Source: Pseudomonadota bacterium (GTDB taxonomy: Bacteria; Pseudomonadota; Alphaproteobacteria; Puniceispirillales; Marisalimonadaceae). Taken from it: a stretch of DNA of 64,000 bases. A model generated the notes under the pieces. It did no database searches. It was not told the DNA's origin and was given only the letters and a program-made list of their open reading frames with translations. Position 1 is the first letter of the stretch, and every line of letters begins with the position of its first letter. A program made the position numbers and the translations under genes. The stretch is taken from contig JAOESH010000002.1 of the NCBI GenBank assembly GCA_028382005.1, positions 62,001-126,000 on the forward strand, in the 5' to 3' direction. Below, in pieces: positions 1-8,359 of this stretch.

Positions 1-90
1 AACATGCCAAATTTAGGAAATATGGCCAATAAATTTGGAGGAATGGGTTTGCCCGGGTTAGGCGGAAATTCGTCAAAAAAGAGAAGATAA
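1..90 (+). CDS. ffh: Signal recognition particle protein Ffh, C-terminal end (partial)
   Basis: The window opens inside a gene. Frame 1 gives 29 residues and a TAA stop at 88-90. They form a Met/Gly/Pro-rich tail (NMPNLGNMANKFGG, GLPGLGG) with a basic end (KKRR). This is the usual flexible tail after the M domain of Ffh, the SRP54 GTPase that binds 4.5S RNA and signal sequences for co-translational membrane targeting. The position just upstream of rpsP-rimM-trmD-rplS is the conserved proteobacterial order and supports the call. The GTPase and M domains lie outside the window, so identification rests on tail composition and context only. Confidence 0.75.
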   Translation, partial: NMPNLGNMANKFGGMGLPGLGGNSSKKRR

Positions 91-119
91 ATTTAATTAA
101 CAAAATATAAGGAAAAAAA

Positions 120-563
120 ATGGCACTAAAAATAAGATTATCAAGAGGTGGAGCTAAGAAGAGACCTTTTTACAAAATTGTAGTTGCAGAAGCTTTATCT
201 CCAAGAGATGGTAAATTCATTGAAAGATTAGGGTCATATAACCCAATGGTAGCTAAAGATCATGCTGAAAGATTAGTTTTAGATGTTGAAAGAGCTAAAT
301 ATTGGATTTCTAAAGGAGCGCAACCAACATTAAGAGTAGCCAAAATGTTATCTTCTGATGGCTTAGTAAAAGCTCCTGTTATAAGAGAACAGCCTATCAA
401 AAGTGCACCAGGAAAGAAAAGGCAAGAAAGAGAAGCAGAAGCTGCTGAGAAATTAGCATTAGCAGCAGAAGCACCAGTAGCAGAAGCACCAGTAGCAGAA
501 GCACCAGTAGCAGAAGCACCTGCGGAAGAAGCTCCTGCTGAAGAAGTGGAGAAAAAAGAATAG
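120..563 (+). CDS. rpsP: 30S ribosomal protein S16 with long acidic Ala/Glu/Pro tail
   Basis: S16 is a primary binder of the 16S rRNA 5' domain and assists 30S assembly. The first 80 or so residues are a typical S16 domain: [19 protein letters not shown], then ERLGSYNPM, then [11 protein letters not shown]. The ATG at 120 follows AAGGAAAA at a normal distance. The protein is 147 residues, against roughly 80-90 for bacterial S16. The extra C-terminal part begins with a basic stretch ([10 protein letters not shown]) and then becomes Ala/Glu-rich, ending in AEAPV units encoded by a 15-base tandem repeat. Extended S16 tails are common in Alphaproteobacteria, but the repeat looks recently expanded. 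It is first in rpsP-rimM-trmD-rplS, with 7 bases to rimM. Confidence 0.97.
   Translation: MALKIRLSRGGAKKRPFYKIVVAEALSPRDGKFIERLGSYNPMVAKDHAERLVLDVERAKYWISKGAQPTLRVAKMLSSDGLVKAPVIREQPIKSAPGKKRQEREAEAAEKLALAAEAPVAEAPVAEAPVAEAPAEEAPAEEVEKKE
465..524 (+). repeat. 15-bp tandem repeat inside rpsP
   Basis: The unit GCAGAAGCACCAGTA occurs three times without change (465-479, 480-494, 495-509). It is followed by a fourth diverged copy (510-524) and then looser Ala/Glu/Pro codons. Each unit encodes Ala-Glu-Ala-Pro-Val, so gain or loss of units keeps the frame. Identity at synonymous positions suggests recent slippage or unequal exchange rather than old protein-level conservation. Confidence 0.9.
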
Positions 564-570
564 GTATACA

Positions 571-1080
571 TTGTCTAAAAGTGATTTAATTGAAATTGGA
601 TGTTTTGTTGGTGTTCATGGTATAAAGGGCGAAGTTAAGCTTAAAAGTTATGCTGAAAAACCTGAAAATATATTTAGTTATAAAGAAATATTCCTAGAAA
701 ATAATGTTAATCCAATTAGATTTAAGTTTCTTAGAAAGGTTAAACAAAATCTTATTTGTGAAATAGAAAATGTTAAAACAAGAAATGATGCAGAAAAATT
801 TAGGAATTCGAAATTATTTATAAAAAGACAAAGTCTTCCTAAGCTTCTGGATGATGAGTTTTACCACAGAGATCTTATAGGTTTTGATGTTTGTAATACA
901 AATAAGGAAAGTTTTGGTTCAATTATCTCATTTAGTGATTTTGGTGGAGGTTTGTTAATTGAAGTAAAAAAAAATGGAAAGACATTTTATTTACCAGCAG
1001 GTAGTGAATTTTTAAATATAATTAATTATAAAGAAAAAGAGGTAATTTTAAATTTAGATTTTAGTTTTTTTAATGATTAA
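571..1080 (+). CDS. rimM: 16S rRNA processing protein RimM
   Basis: RimM is a maturation factor that binds S19 and the 3' domain of 16S rRNA during 30S assembly. The N-terminal RimM domain shows GCFVGVHGIKGEVKLKSY (about residues 11-28). A PRC-barrel half follows from about residue 95 (EFYHRDLIGFDV, then the Gly-rich turn FSDFGGGLLIEV). Length, 169 residues, is normal. The start is a TTG at 571, 7 bases after the rpsP stop. No in-frame ATG is closer, and an AGAATAGG sequence lies just upstream. It is followed after 15 bases by trmD. The order rpsP-rimM-trmD-rplS is diagnostic even though RimM is poorly conserved. Confidence 0.93.
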   Translation: MSKSDLIEIGCFVGVHGIKGEVKLKSYAEKPENIFSYKEIFLENNVNPIRFKFLRKVKQNLICEIENVKTRNDAEKFRNSKLFIKRQSLPKLLDDEFYHRDLIGFDVCNTNKESFGSIISFSDFGGGLLIEVKKNGKTFYLPAGSEFLNIINYKEKEVILNLDFSFFND

Positions 1081-1095
1081 AAAGGGAGTTTTAGA

Positions 1096-1782
1096 GTGTG
1101 GAATGCGACAGTTTTATCACTATTTCCAGAAATGTTTCCTGGAACTTTAGATTTTTCTATATCAGGTAAAGCCTTAAAAAAAGGGCTTTGGTCATTAAAA
1201 AAAATTAATATTAGAGATTTTTCAAATGATAAAAATGGAAAGGTAGATGATGTCCCATTTGGTGGAGGCCATGGAATGGTTCTTAAACCAGAAGTTCTGG
1301 ATAAAGCTTTAAAATCTGCAGCATATGATAAAGGTCCAAGAATTTATTTGTCACCAAGAGGTCGTAAATTTGATCAAAGTTTTGCAAAAGAATTATCTAA
1401 AGAAAAAGGTGTGGTTTTTATTTGTGGAAGATATGAGGGAGTTGACGAAAGATTTTTAAATCATAATGACATACAAGAAGTAAGTGTTGGTGATTATATT
1501 TTATCAGGTGGAGAAATTGGAGCACAATTAATTATGGATGCTACGATTAGGCTTCTTCCAAATGTAATTGGAAATTCAAAAGGTTTAATAGAAGAGAGTT
1601 TTGAAGGTGGCTTGTTAGAATATCCATTATACACACAACCTAGAGTGTGGAATGGAATAGAAGTTCCAGAGGTTTTGATATCTGGAGACCATAAAAAAAT
1701 AGAAATGTGGAAAATTAAGATGTCAGAAGAGATTACAAAATCAAAAAGACCAGATTTATGGTCTAAATATTTAAAATCTTAA
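1096..1782 (+). CDS. trmD: tRNA (guanine-N1-)-methyltransferase TrmD
   Basis: TrmD is a SPOUT-class methyltransferase that makes m1G37 in tRNAs, preventing +1 frameshifts, with S-adenosylmethionine as donor. Visible family blocks are LFPEMFPG at the N-terminus, PFGGGHGMVLKPEVL, YLSPRGRKFDQ, the knot motif CGRYEGVDERF and SVGDYILSGGE. A C-terminal helical domain carries SGDHKKIEMWK. The catalytic-loop region reads GLLEYPLYTQP, with Glu where E. coli has the catalytic Asp; as I recall this is usual in alphaproteobacterial TrmD. Length is 228 residues. The GTG start at 1096 is preceded by AAGGGAG at 1082-1088, a clear ribosome-binding site. Confidence 0.97.
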   Translation: MWNATVLSLFPEMFPGTLDFSISGKALKKGLWSLKKINIRDFSNDKNGKVDDVPFGGGHGMVLKPEVLDKALKSAAYDKGPRIYLSPRGRKFDQSFAKELSKEKGVVFICGRYEGVDERFLNHNDIQEVSVGDYILSGGEIGAQLIMDATIRLLPNVIGNSKGLIEESFEGGLLEYPLYTQPRVWNGIEVPEVLISGDHKKIEMWKIKMSEEITKSKRPDLWSKYLKS

Positions 1783-1836
1783 CTAGATAAAAAATTATTA
1801 ATTTGTTATGTGTATAAATCACGAAAGGGTAATAAA

Positions 1837-2265
1837 ATGAATGTTATTGATAAAATTGAAAAAAATCAGATGGAGAAGATTTCTGCAGAGAGATCATTGC
1901 CGGAATTTGGTGCAGGTGATACCTTAAAAGTTGATGTTAAGATAGTTGAAGGTGACAAAGAAAGAGTACAGGCATTTGAAGGTTTGTGTATTGCCAGAAG
2001 TGGTGGTGGTTTGAATGAAAGTTTTACTGTTAGAAAAATATCTTACGGTGAAGGTGTTGAAAGAATATTTCCAATTTTCTCACCCAAAATTGCCGGAATA
2101 ACTGTACTTAAAAGAGGTAAAGTTAGAAGAGCTAAATTATATTACCTTAGAGATAGAAGAGGTAAATCAGCTCGTATTGTTGAAAAAATACAAGTGTCAA
2201 AAAAGGAAATTAAACCTAAATCAGATAATAAAAAAGTTACTGAAGAGGCAGCCTCTAAGGATTAA
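1837..2265 (+). CDS. rplS: 50S ribosomal protein L19
   Basis: L19 lies at the 30S-50S interface. The 142-residue reading has the family signatures [45 protein letters not shown] and the basic C-terminal part [20 protein letters not shown] place the start at the ATG at 1837 rather than the in-frame GTG nine codons earlier. A CGAAAGGG ribosome-binding site lies about 8 bases before the ATG, and [11 protein letters not shown] matches the usual L19 N-terminus. A Lys/Glu-rich tail of about 20 residues extends past the core. It closes the ribosomal group before leuC. Confidence 0.96.
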   Translation: MNVIDKIEKNQMEKISAERSLPEFGAGDTLKVDVKIVEGDKERVQAFEGLCIARSGGGLNESFTVRKISYGEGVERIFPIFSPKIAGITVLKRGKVRRAKLYYLRDRRGKSARIVEKIQVSKKEIKPKSDNKKVTEEAASKD

Positions 2266-2326
2266 TTATCATATAATTTAATTTGCTGATTTTATATCTT
2301 GATTTCTAAGTTATAGGAGACCTGAA

Positions 2327-3730
2327 ATGAAACCGAGGACACTCTTTGATAAAATTTGGGACTATCATCTGATTAATACACAAGAAGATGGCGCTTCTCT
2401 AATATATATTGACAGGCATTTGGTTCATGAAGTCACGAGCCCTCAAGCATTTGAGGGTTTAAGATTGTCTGGTAGAAAAGTTAGTTCTCCCCAACGTACA
2501 TTAGCAGTTGCAGATCATAATGTACCTACTTCAGATAGATCTGGTGGAATAGTAGAAGAAGAATCAAGAATACAAGTTGAAGCATTAGATAAAAATGTAG
2601 CAGAATTTGGTGTTCCTTACTTCAATATGATGGATGTTAGGCAAGGTATAGTTCATGTTATAGGTCCCGAACAGGGCTTTACGCAACCTGGAATGACAAT
2701 TGTTTGCGGTGACAGCCATACTGCTACTCATGGAGCCTTTGGAGCATTAGCATTTGGAATTGGTACATCTGAAGTTGAACACGTTTTAGCAACACAAACC
2801 TTAATCCAAAAACCTGCTAAAAACATGCTTGTAAATGTTGAAGGTGAACTGCAACAAGGAGTTTCTGCTAAAGACCTGGTTTTGGCTATTATAGGTAAAA
2901 TTGGAACAGCTGGTGGAACAGGCCATGTTATTGAATATTCTGGAGAAGCTATTAGAAAGCTCTCCATGGAAGGAAGAATGACTGTTTGTAATATGTCAAT
3001 AGAAGCTGGCGCTAGGGCAGGTATGGTTGCTCCAGATGAAATAACTTTTGAGTATTTATATGGAAAACCTATGTCTCCTAGTGATAAAAATTGGGATCTT
3101 GCTCTTAAGTGGTGGAAATCTCTACCTTCAGACTATGATGCTTTCTATGATACTAAAGTGACTATTAATGCAAATGAAATAAAGCCAACAATAACATGGG
3201 GAACAAGTCCTGAAGATATAGTTTCTATTGATGGATTTATTCCAGATCCAAAAAAAATAAAAGACGAGGATACGCGCGAAAAAGTTGAGAGATCACTCAA
3301 CTATATGGGATTAATTGGAGGGCAAAAAATTTCTGATGTTGAAATAAACACAGTTTTTATAGGCTCATGCACTAACTCAAGAATAGAAGATCTAAGAGCT
3401 GCTGCAGAAGTTATAAAAGGAAAAAAAGTTAAAGAAGGTATTCGTGCAATGGTTGTACCTGGTTCAGGCCTTGTAAAGAATCAAGCTGAAGAAGAAGGAT
3501 TGGATACTATATTTTCAGATGCAGGGTTTGATTGGAGAGAGCCTGGGTGTTCTATGTGTCTTGCAATGAACGATGATAAACTTGAACCAGGTGAAAGATG
3601 CGCAAGCACGTCTAATAGAAACTTTGAAGGAAGACAAGGTAAAGGTGGCAGAACTCATTTGGTTAGCCCTCAAATTGCAGCAGCATCCGCCTTAACAGGA
3701 AGGCTAACTGACTCCAATGAGATTATCTAA
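2327..3730 (+). CDS. leuC: 3-isopropylmalate dehydratase large subunit LeuC
   Basis: With LeuD it isomerises 2-isopropylmalate to 3-isopropylmalate in leucine biosynthesis, using a [4Fe-4S] cluster. This is an aconitase-superfamily protein of 467 residues, normal length. The cluster ligands are visible as Cys348 ([13 protein letters not shown]) and Cys408/Cys411 ([11 protein letters not shown]). Other blocks are [10 protein letters not shown] at the N-terminus, [26 protein letters not shown], and [20 protein letters not shown] near the C-terminus. The ATG follows TAGGAGACCTGAA. leuD begins 20 bases downstream, so leuCDB and asd appear to be one transcription unit. Confidence 0.98.
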   Translation: MKPRTLFDKIWDYHLINTQEDGASLIYIDRHLVHEVTSPQAFEGLRLSGRKVSSPQRTLAVADHNVPTSDRSGGIVEEESRIQVEALDKNVAEFGVPYFNMMDVRQGIVHVIGPEQGFTQPGMTIVCGDSHTATHGAFGALAFGIGTSEVEHVLATQTLIQKPAKNMLVNVEGELQQGVSAKDLVLAIIGKIGTAGGTGHVIEYSGEAIRKLSMEGRMTVCNMSIEAGARAGMVAPDEITFEYLYGKPMSPSDKNWDLALKWWKSLPSDYDAFYDTKVTINANEIKPTITWGTSPEDIVSIDGFIPDPKKIKDEDTREKVERSLNYMGLIGGQKISDVEINTVFIGSCTNSRIEDLRAAAEVIKGKKVKEGIRAMVVPGSGLVKNQAEEEGLDTIFSDAGFDWREPGCSMCLAMNDDKLEPGERCASTSNRNFEGRQGKGGRTHLVSPQIAAASALTGRLTDSNEII

Positions 3731-3750
3731 ATTTTCAATAAGGGCGTAAA

Positions 3751-4356
3751 ATGGAAAAATTCATTAATTTAAAAGGTATCGCAGCACCATTTAATTTTAT
3801 TAATGTTGATACTGATAAAATAATACCTAAACAATTCTTAAAAACTATTAAAAGAACCGGTTTAGGTAAACACCTATTCGATGAAATGAGATTTAATGAT
3901 GACGGATCAGAAAAAAAAGAATTTATTTTAAATCAAGATCCCTACAGATCAAGTAACATAATTGTTGCAGGCGACAACTTTGGATGTGGATCAAGTAGAG
4001 AACATGCACCTTGGGCTTTATCTGATTTTGGAATTAAATGTATAATATCAACATCTTTTGCAGATATTTTTTACAATAATTCTTTTAAAAATGGCGTCTT
4101 ACCTATCCAAGTTACGGCTGAACAGCGTGAAGCCCTATTGGCAGATGCAAAAGACAAAGAAAATCCAGAGTTAGAAATTGATCTGCCTTCTCAAGAAATC
4201 AGAAGGCCTAATGGTGCCGTAATTAAATTTGAGTTAGATCCGTTTAGAAAAAAATGCCTTCTTGAAGGATTAGACGACATTGGAATAACTCTCGAAAAAT
4301 CAAAAAAAATAGATGATTTTGAAATTGAGATGGAAAATGACCGGCCTTGGTTATAA
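3751..4356 (+). CDS. leuD: 3-isopropylmalate dehydratase small subunit LeuD
   Basis: Small (swivel-domain) subunit of isopropylmalate isomerase. It completes the active site of LeuC with the substrate-binding loop. The family pattern is clear: [13 protein letters not shown] near the N-terminus, then [18 protein letters not shown] (about residues 72-89), then [17 protein letters not shown]. Length 201 is standard for the proteobacterial long form. An AAGGGCG ribosome-binding site precedes the ATG at 3751. It sits between leuC and leuB with 20- and 26-base spacers, consistent with co-expression. Confidence 0.98.
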   Translation: MEKFINLKGIAAPFNFINVDTDKIIPKQFLKTIKRTGLGKHLFDEMRFNDDGSEKKEFILNQDPYRSSNIIVAGDNFGCGSSREHAPWALSDFGIKCIISTSFADIFYNNSFKNGVLPIQVTAEQREALLADAKDKENPELEIDLPSQEIRRPNGAVIKFELDPFRKKCLLEGLDDIGITLEKSKKIDDFEIEMENDRPWL

Positions 4357-4382
4357 AATAATTTTAATAAAGGAAATTTAAG

Positions 4383-5498
4383 ATGACTTCGAATAGAACT
4401 CTAATGGTTTTGCCAGGTGATGGTGTTGGACCAGAAGTGGTTAAAGAGACTTTAAGAGTCGTAGACTGGTTAGCTAAAAATAAAACCATTAGTTTTAATA
4501 TTAAAGAAGGTTTAGTTGGAGGTGCTTCATATGATAAACACGGAACACCTTTAACTGACAAAACACTTGTAGATACAATGGAAGCTGATGCTGTATTGTT
4601 TGGTGCAGTTGGTGGTCCAAAATATGATGGCTTAGATTTTGAAAAAAGACCAGAAAATGGTTTGTTAAAATTAAGAAAAGAAATGGACTTATTTGCTAAT
4701 TTAAGACCAGCAACGGTTTTTTCTGCTTTAGTTGATGCATCATCTCTTAAATCAGAGATCATATCTGGACTAGATATTTTAATATTAAGAGAACTTACTG
4801 GTGGCATTTATTTTGCTGAGCCAAGAGGAATAGAAGAAGTTAAAACAGGTGTCAAAAAAGGTTATGACACTAATCTTTACACTACACCTGAAATTGAAAG
4901 GATTGGAAGAGTAGCTTTCGATTTAGCAAAAGCTAGAAGTAGTAAAGTAACTTCGGTAGAAAAAGCTAATGTTATGATGTCTGGGGTTCTCTGGCGTGAA
5001 GTAATGACAGACCTGCATAAAAGAGAAGGTCATGGTATAGACATGTTACATATGTATGCTGATAACTGTGCTATGCAATTAGTTAAGGAACCAAAGCAAT
5101 TTGACGTTATTGTAACGGACAACTTATTTGGCGATATTTTGTCAGATTGTGCCGCAATGTTAACGGGCTCTCTTGGAATGTTACCTTCAGCTAGTTTAGG
5201 TTCCATAGATAAGGACACTGGAAAAAGATTTGCAATGTATGAGCCTGTGCACGGTTCTGCTCCAGATATAGCTGGGAAAGGCTTAGCAAACCCTTTAGCC
5301 GAACTATTAAGTTTTTCAATGATGTTGAGATATTCATTTGATATGAAAGATGAGGCTGATTTAATAGATAAAGCAGTATCGCAAGCCTTAGAAGCTGGTC
5401 CTAGAACAGCAGATATAATGGCAGACGGTAGAGAAAAAGTAGGAACTAAAGGAATGATGGATATAGTATTAAGAAAATTAGAGGAATTAACAAATTAA
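4383..5498 (+). CDS. leuB: 3-isopropylmalate dehydrogenase LeuB
   Basis: This enzyme performs the NAD-dependent oxidative decarboxylation of 3-isopropylmalate to 2-ketoisocaproate. It belongs to the beta-decarboxylating dehydrogenase family with isocitrate dehydrogenase. Key blocks are [20 protein letters not shown], the leucine-specific loop [48 protein letters not shown] and [18 protein letters not shown]. Length is 371. AAAGGAAATTTAAG precedes the ATG. Its TAA overlaps the asd ATG by one base (TAATG at 5496-5500), a translational-coupling arrangement. Confidence 0.98.
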   Translation: MTSNRTLMVLPGDGVGPEVVKETLRVVDWLAKNKTISFNIKEGLVGGASYDKHGTPLTDKTLVDTMEADAVLFGAVGGPKYDGLDFEKRPENGLLKLRKEMDLFANLRPATVFSALVDASSLKSEIISGLDILILRELTGGIYFAEPRGIEEVKTGVKKGYDTNLYTTPEIERIGRVAFDLAKARSSKVTSVEKANVMMSGVLWREVMTDLHKREGHGIDMLHMYADNCAMQLVKEPKQFDVIVTDNLFGDILSDCAAMLTGSLGMLPSASLGSIDKDTGKRFAMYEPVHGSAPDIAGKGLANPLAELLSFSMMLRYSFDMKDEADLIDKAVSQALEAGPRTADIMADGREKVGTKGMMDIVLRKLEELTN

Positions 5499-6526
5499 TG
5501 ACTTATAATATTGCAGTTGTTGGCGCTACTGGAGCTGTTGGAAGAGAAATGCTCCAAACGTTATCTGAAAGAAATTTTCCTTTAAACAATATATACGCAT
5601 TAGCGTCTAAATCTTCTATTGGAAGGGAGGTTTCTTTTGGTGACGATAAAATTTTAAAAGTTTTGTCGCTAGAAGATTTCGATTTTGAAAAAGTGGATAT
5701 CGCTCTTTTTTCTGCTGGATCTGACATAGCTAAAAAATATGGACCAATTGTGGGCAAAACAGGTTGTATAGTTATTGATAATTCGTCGTGCTTTAGGATG
5801 GATGATGAAGTTCCTTTGATAGTTCCTGAAGTTAATCCTGATGCTATCAACTCGTTCAAAAAGAGAAATATCATAGCTAACCCTAACTGTTCAACTATTC
5901 AATTAGTTGTTGCTTTGAAGCCAATTCATGATCATTTCAAAGTTTCAAGAGTTGTTGTTTCTACTTATCAAGCAGTATCTGGTGCAGGAAAACCGGCAAT
6001 GGACGAATTGTTTAATCAAACAAAAGGTGTTTTTGTTCATGATCAAGCTACTCCAGAACAATTTACAAAAAAAATAGCATTCAACGTAATTCCTCACATA
6101 GACACGTTTATGGATGATGGTTTTACCAAAGAAGAATGGAAGATGCGTGTTGAAACAAAAAAGATTTTAGATAACAACATAAATTTAGTAGCTCATTGCG
6201 TAAGGGTTCCCGTATTTATTGGTCATAGTGAAGCTGTTTTTCTTGAATGCGAAAAAGATATAAGCGTTACCAAAGTTAGAAATTTATTAAGAGATGCCGA
6301 TGGTATAACAGTTATAGATCATAGAGCAGACGAGGGGTACGTGACGCCAGTTGAAGTGGCTGGTGAAGATGATATTTATATTAGCAGAATAAGAAAAGAT
6401 CCATCTGTAAAAAATGGTCTTGTTTTTTGGTGTGTAGGAGACAATCTCAGAAAAGGTGCTGCTTTAAACACAGTGCAAATAGCTGAATTGTTAGTGAGTA
6501 AAAACCTAAAAGGAATTAAAATATAA
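5498..6526 (+). CDS. asd: Aspartate-semialdehyde dehydrogenase
   Basis: Reduces L-aspartyl phosphate to the semialdehyde with NADPH, feeding lysine/diaminopimelate, methionine and threonine synthesis. The Rossmann loop is VGATGAVGREML (about residues 7-18). The catalytic cysteine is Cys131 in NPNCSTIQ. AGKPAMDEL and the C-terminal VFWCVGDNLRKGAALNTVQIAE match the family, and length is 342. The start overlaps the leuB stop by one base. Placement of asd after leuB is common in Alphaproteobacteria. Its stop overlaps, again as TAATG, the ATG of an 11-codon open frame leading into the next gene. Confidence 0.97.
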   Translation: MTYNIAVVGATGAVGREMLQTLSERNFPLNNIYALASKSSIGREVSFGDDKILKVLSLEDFDFEKVDIALFSAGSDIAKKYGPIVGKTGCIVIDNSSCFRMDDEVPLIVPEVNPDAINSFKKRNIIANPNCSTIQLVVALKPIHDHFKVSRVVVSTYQAVSGAGKPAMDELFNQTKGVFVHDQATPEQFTKKIAFNVIPHIDTFMDDGFTKEEWKMRVETKKILDNNINLVAHCVRVPVFIGHSEAVFLECEKDISVTKVRNLLRDADGITVIDHRADEGYVTPVEVAGEDDIYISRIRKDPSVKNGLVFWCVGDNLRKGAALNTVQIAELLVSKNLKGIKI

Positions 6527-6561
6527 TGTCAAAGACACATTATGTTGGATTTCTTATTTAA
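6526..6561 (+). CDS. Possible 11-residue coupling peptide between asd and the EamA gene
   Basis: ATG at 6526-6528 overlaps the asd TAA by one base, and the frame encodes MSKTHYVGFLI. Its TAA at 6559-6561 again overlaps by one base the ATG of the EamA transporter gene. AAAAGGAATT lies upstream, within asd. The double TAATG arrangement could pass terminating ribosomes from asd to the transporter gene. It may be chance in AT-rich DNA; I see no other evidence of function. Confidence 0.25.
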   Translation: MSKTHYVGFLI

Positions 6562-7481
6562 TGGACATGATCTGGATTTTTGCTGCAATTTTTGCTGCTG
6601 CTTGTCAAACTGCTAGATCTGCTTTCCAGAAAAATATGATACCAAGATTAGGTGATTATGGTGCCGCTTATATACGATTTTGCTATGCCTTCCCTTTTAC
6701 TTCTTTAGTATGGATTTTTTGGCTCAGCTTTTCTGGTCATTCAATCCCTATATTATCATTATATTCTTTAATCCTTATATGCTTAGGCTCCATTTTCCAA
6801 GTGCTTTTTACGTACGTTTTGATGCAAGTTTTTTCTCATAAAAGTTTTGCAGCAGGAATAGCTTTTTCAAAAACAGAAGTAATATTAATTGCTTTTTTAG
6901 AAGTGGCGATTCTGAATGTTATATTTTCATTGCCATTAATTTTAGGTATATTGCTTGGTGTAATTTCAGTGTTATTTTTATCTTTTGCCAAGAAAGCTGA
7001 AACTGTCTTGGAAACATTCAAACAATTATTTAATTCAATGATGAAAATAGGAACTTTAATAGGAATACTATCAGGGTTATTACTTGCTGCGTCAGTAGTT
7101 TTTTTTAGAATGGCAATAATTTCAGTTGATGCCCCTTTATTAGATAAGTCCCTTTATATCTCGTTTATAGCTATTGTATTCCAAACTATATTAGTTGGTT
7201 CATATATGTTCTTTTTTAAAAAAGAACAGTTTTTTGCTGTTTTCAAATATTGGAAACCAAGTCTACCAGCAGGCATTTGTGGCACGGGTGCAACCTTTGG
7301 ATGGTTTTTAGCTTTTGGTTTAGCAACTGCAGCAGAGGTAAGAGCTGTAGGTCAAATTGAGTTGATTTTTTCAATACTTATATCAATATTGATATTTAAA
7401 GAGAAAATAAAGCGAATGGAAATGATAGGGATTGTATTACTTGGAATATCAATTATGATTATTATTTTTAATAAATTATAA
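6561..7481 (+). CDS. EamA/DMT-family membrane transporter
   Basis: An integral membrane protein of 306 residues with about ten hydrophobic segments spread over its length, the 5+5 repeat layout of the drug/metabolite transporter superfamily. The second half ends with AVGQIELIFSILISILIFKEKI, the typical EamA pattern of the ninth helix followed by a short charged loop, then a final helix. Substrate cannot be read from sequence; EamA proteins export amino acids, purines or other metabolites. No clear ribosome-binding site precedes the ATG at 6561, so translation may be coupled to the short frame ending there. It could be transcribed with leuCDB-asd, which hints at amino-acid export but does not prove it. 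Confidence 0.85.
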   Translation: MDMIWIFAAIFAAACQTARSAFQKNMIPRLGDYGAAYIRFCYAFPFTSLVWIFWLSFSGHSIPILSLYSLILICLGSIFQVLFTYVLMQVFSHKSFAAGIAFSKTEVILIAFLEVAILNVIFSLPLILGILLGVISVLFLSFAKKAETVLETFKQLFNSMMKIGTLIGILSGLLLAASVVFFRMAIISVDAPLLDKSLYISFIAIVFQTILVGSYMFFFKKEQFFAVFKYWKPSLPAGICGTGATFGWFLAFGLATAAEVRAVGQIELIFSILISILIFKEKIKRMEMIGIVLLGISIMIIIFNKL

Positions 7482-7562
7482 ATATTATAAATTACAATTT
7501 GAGTTTTCTCTACTTTTAGTCCATTTATAAATAAATAAAATAGAATGAGTTTTTAAAATACA

Positions 7563-7943
7563 ATGACCAGAAAGAGACCCCTATCACCACATCTTCAAAT
7601 ATATAAACCGCAACTTACATCAATATTATCAATTTTACATAGAGCCACAGGTGTGACTTTATCTATGGGTAGTATAATTTTAGTTTTATGGATCATTGCA
7701 TTGACATTAGGGGAAGAAACTTATGCAATGTTTTCTTTGATTGTAAATCACTGGTTTAGTAAACTTGTATTATTAGGTTTTACTTTTGGCCTGTTTTATC
7801 ATTTATCTAATGGTATACGACATTTATTTTGGGATGCTGGTTATGGTTATGATCTAAAAGTGGCCTATATGTCAGGTTCAGTAGTTGTCGTTGCATCTTT
7901 ATTTTTTACAGCAGTAACCTGGTTGTTAATCTTTTTTAAATGA
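7563..7943 (+). CDS. sdhC: Succinate dehydrogenase cytochrome b556 subunit SdhC
   Basis: Membrane anchor of complex II, helping bind haem b and ubiquinone. The N-terminal signature RPLSPHLQIYKPQLTSILSILHRATG is followed by three transmembrane segments. LFYHLSNGIRHLFWDAGYG carries the conserved His expected to ligate haem b. Length 126 is normal. It is the first gene of sdhCDAB. An 81-base AT-rich spacer upstream probably holds the promoter, but I cannot point to a convincing -35/-10 pair. Confidence 0.96.
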   Translation: MTRKRPLSPHLQIYKPQLTSILSILHRATGVTLSMGSIILVLWIIALTLGEETYAMFSLIVNHWFSKLVLLGFTFGLFYHLSNGIRHLFWDAGYGYDLKVAYMSGSVVVVASLFFTAVTWLLIFFK

Positions 7944-7956
7944 AAATGAATAAAAT

Positions 7957-8343
7957 ATGAGTAATAATAGTGTTGGAAATGAAATAGGTAAGGCTCAGGA
8001 TATGGGATCTGAAAAACATCATGGAGTTGGGCATTGGAAGCTGCAAAGAATATCAGCTATAGCCATGGTCCCATTAGTTTTATGGTTTGTCCCTTCTCTA
8101 TTATTTATATTAATGAGTGGGTATAATGATTCCATCATCTGGGTTCAAAATCCGTTTAATGCAACGGGATTAGTTTTATTATTTGGAACTCTATTTTTTC
8201 ATTCTGCTTTGGGGTTACAGGTTGTTATTGAAGATTATGTTCATCTTGAGGGGTTGAAAATAATTTCAATAATATTAATTAAGTTATTAGCTATATTACT
8301 CGGCGTACTATCCATATTGTGCGTATTAAAATTATTTTTATAA
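7957..8343 (+). CDS. sdhD: Succinate dehydrogenase membrane anchor subunit SdhD
   Basis: Second membrane anchor of complex II. The 128-residue protein has a hydrophilic start with SEKHHGVGHWKLQRISAIAMVPL, the alphaproteobacterial SdhD pattern in which WKLQR(I/V)SA leads into the first helix. Three hydrophobic segments follow. The second contains FFHSALGLQVVIEDYVH, whose His is the likely haem ligand and whose Asp-Tyr pair lies near the quinone site in homologues. It starts 13 bases after sdhC and ends 16 bases before sdhA, in the standard sdhCDAB order. Confidence 0.95.
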   Translation: MSNNSVGNEIGKAQDMGSEKHHGVGHWKLQRISAIAMVPLVLWFVPSLLFILMSGYNDSIIWVQNPFNATGLVLLFGTLFFHSALGLQVVIEDYVHLEGLKIISIILIKLLAILLGVLSILCVLKLFL

Positions 8344-8359
8344 TAAAGAAAGAAAATAA

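Noticed and set aside
465-524. CRISPR-like direct repeats
   Set aside because: The 15-base units are contiguous with no spacers, in frame and inside rpsP.
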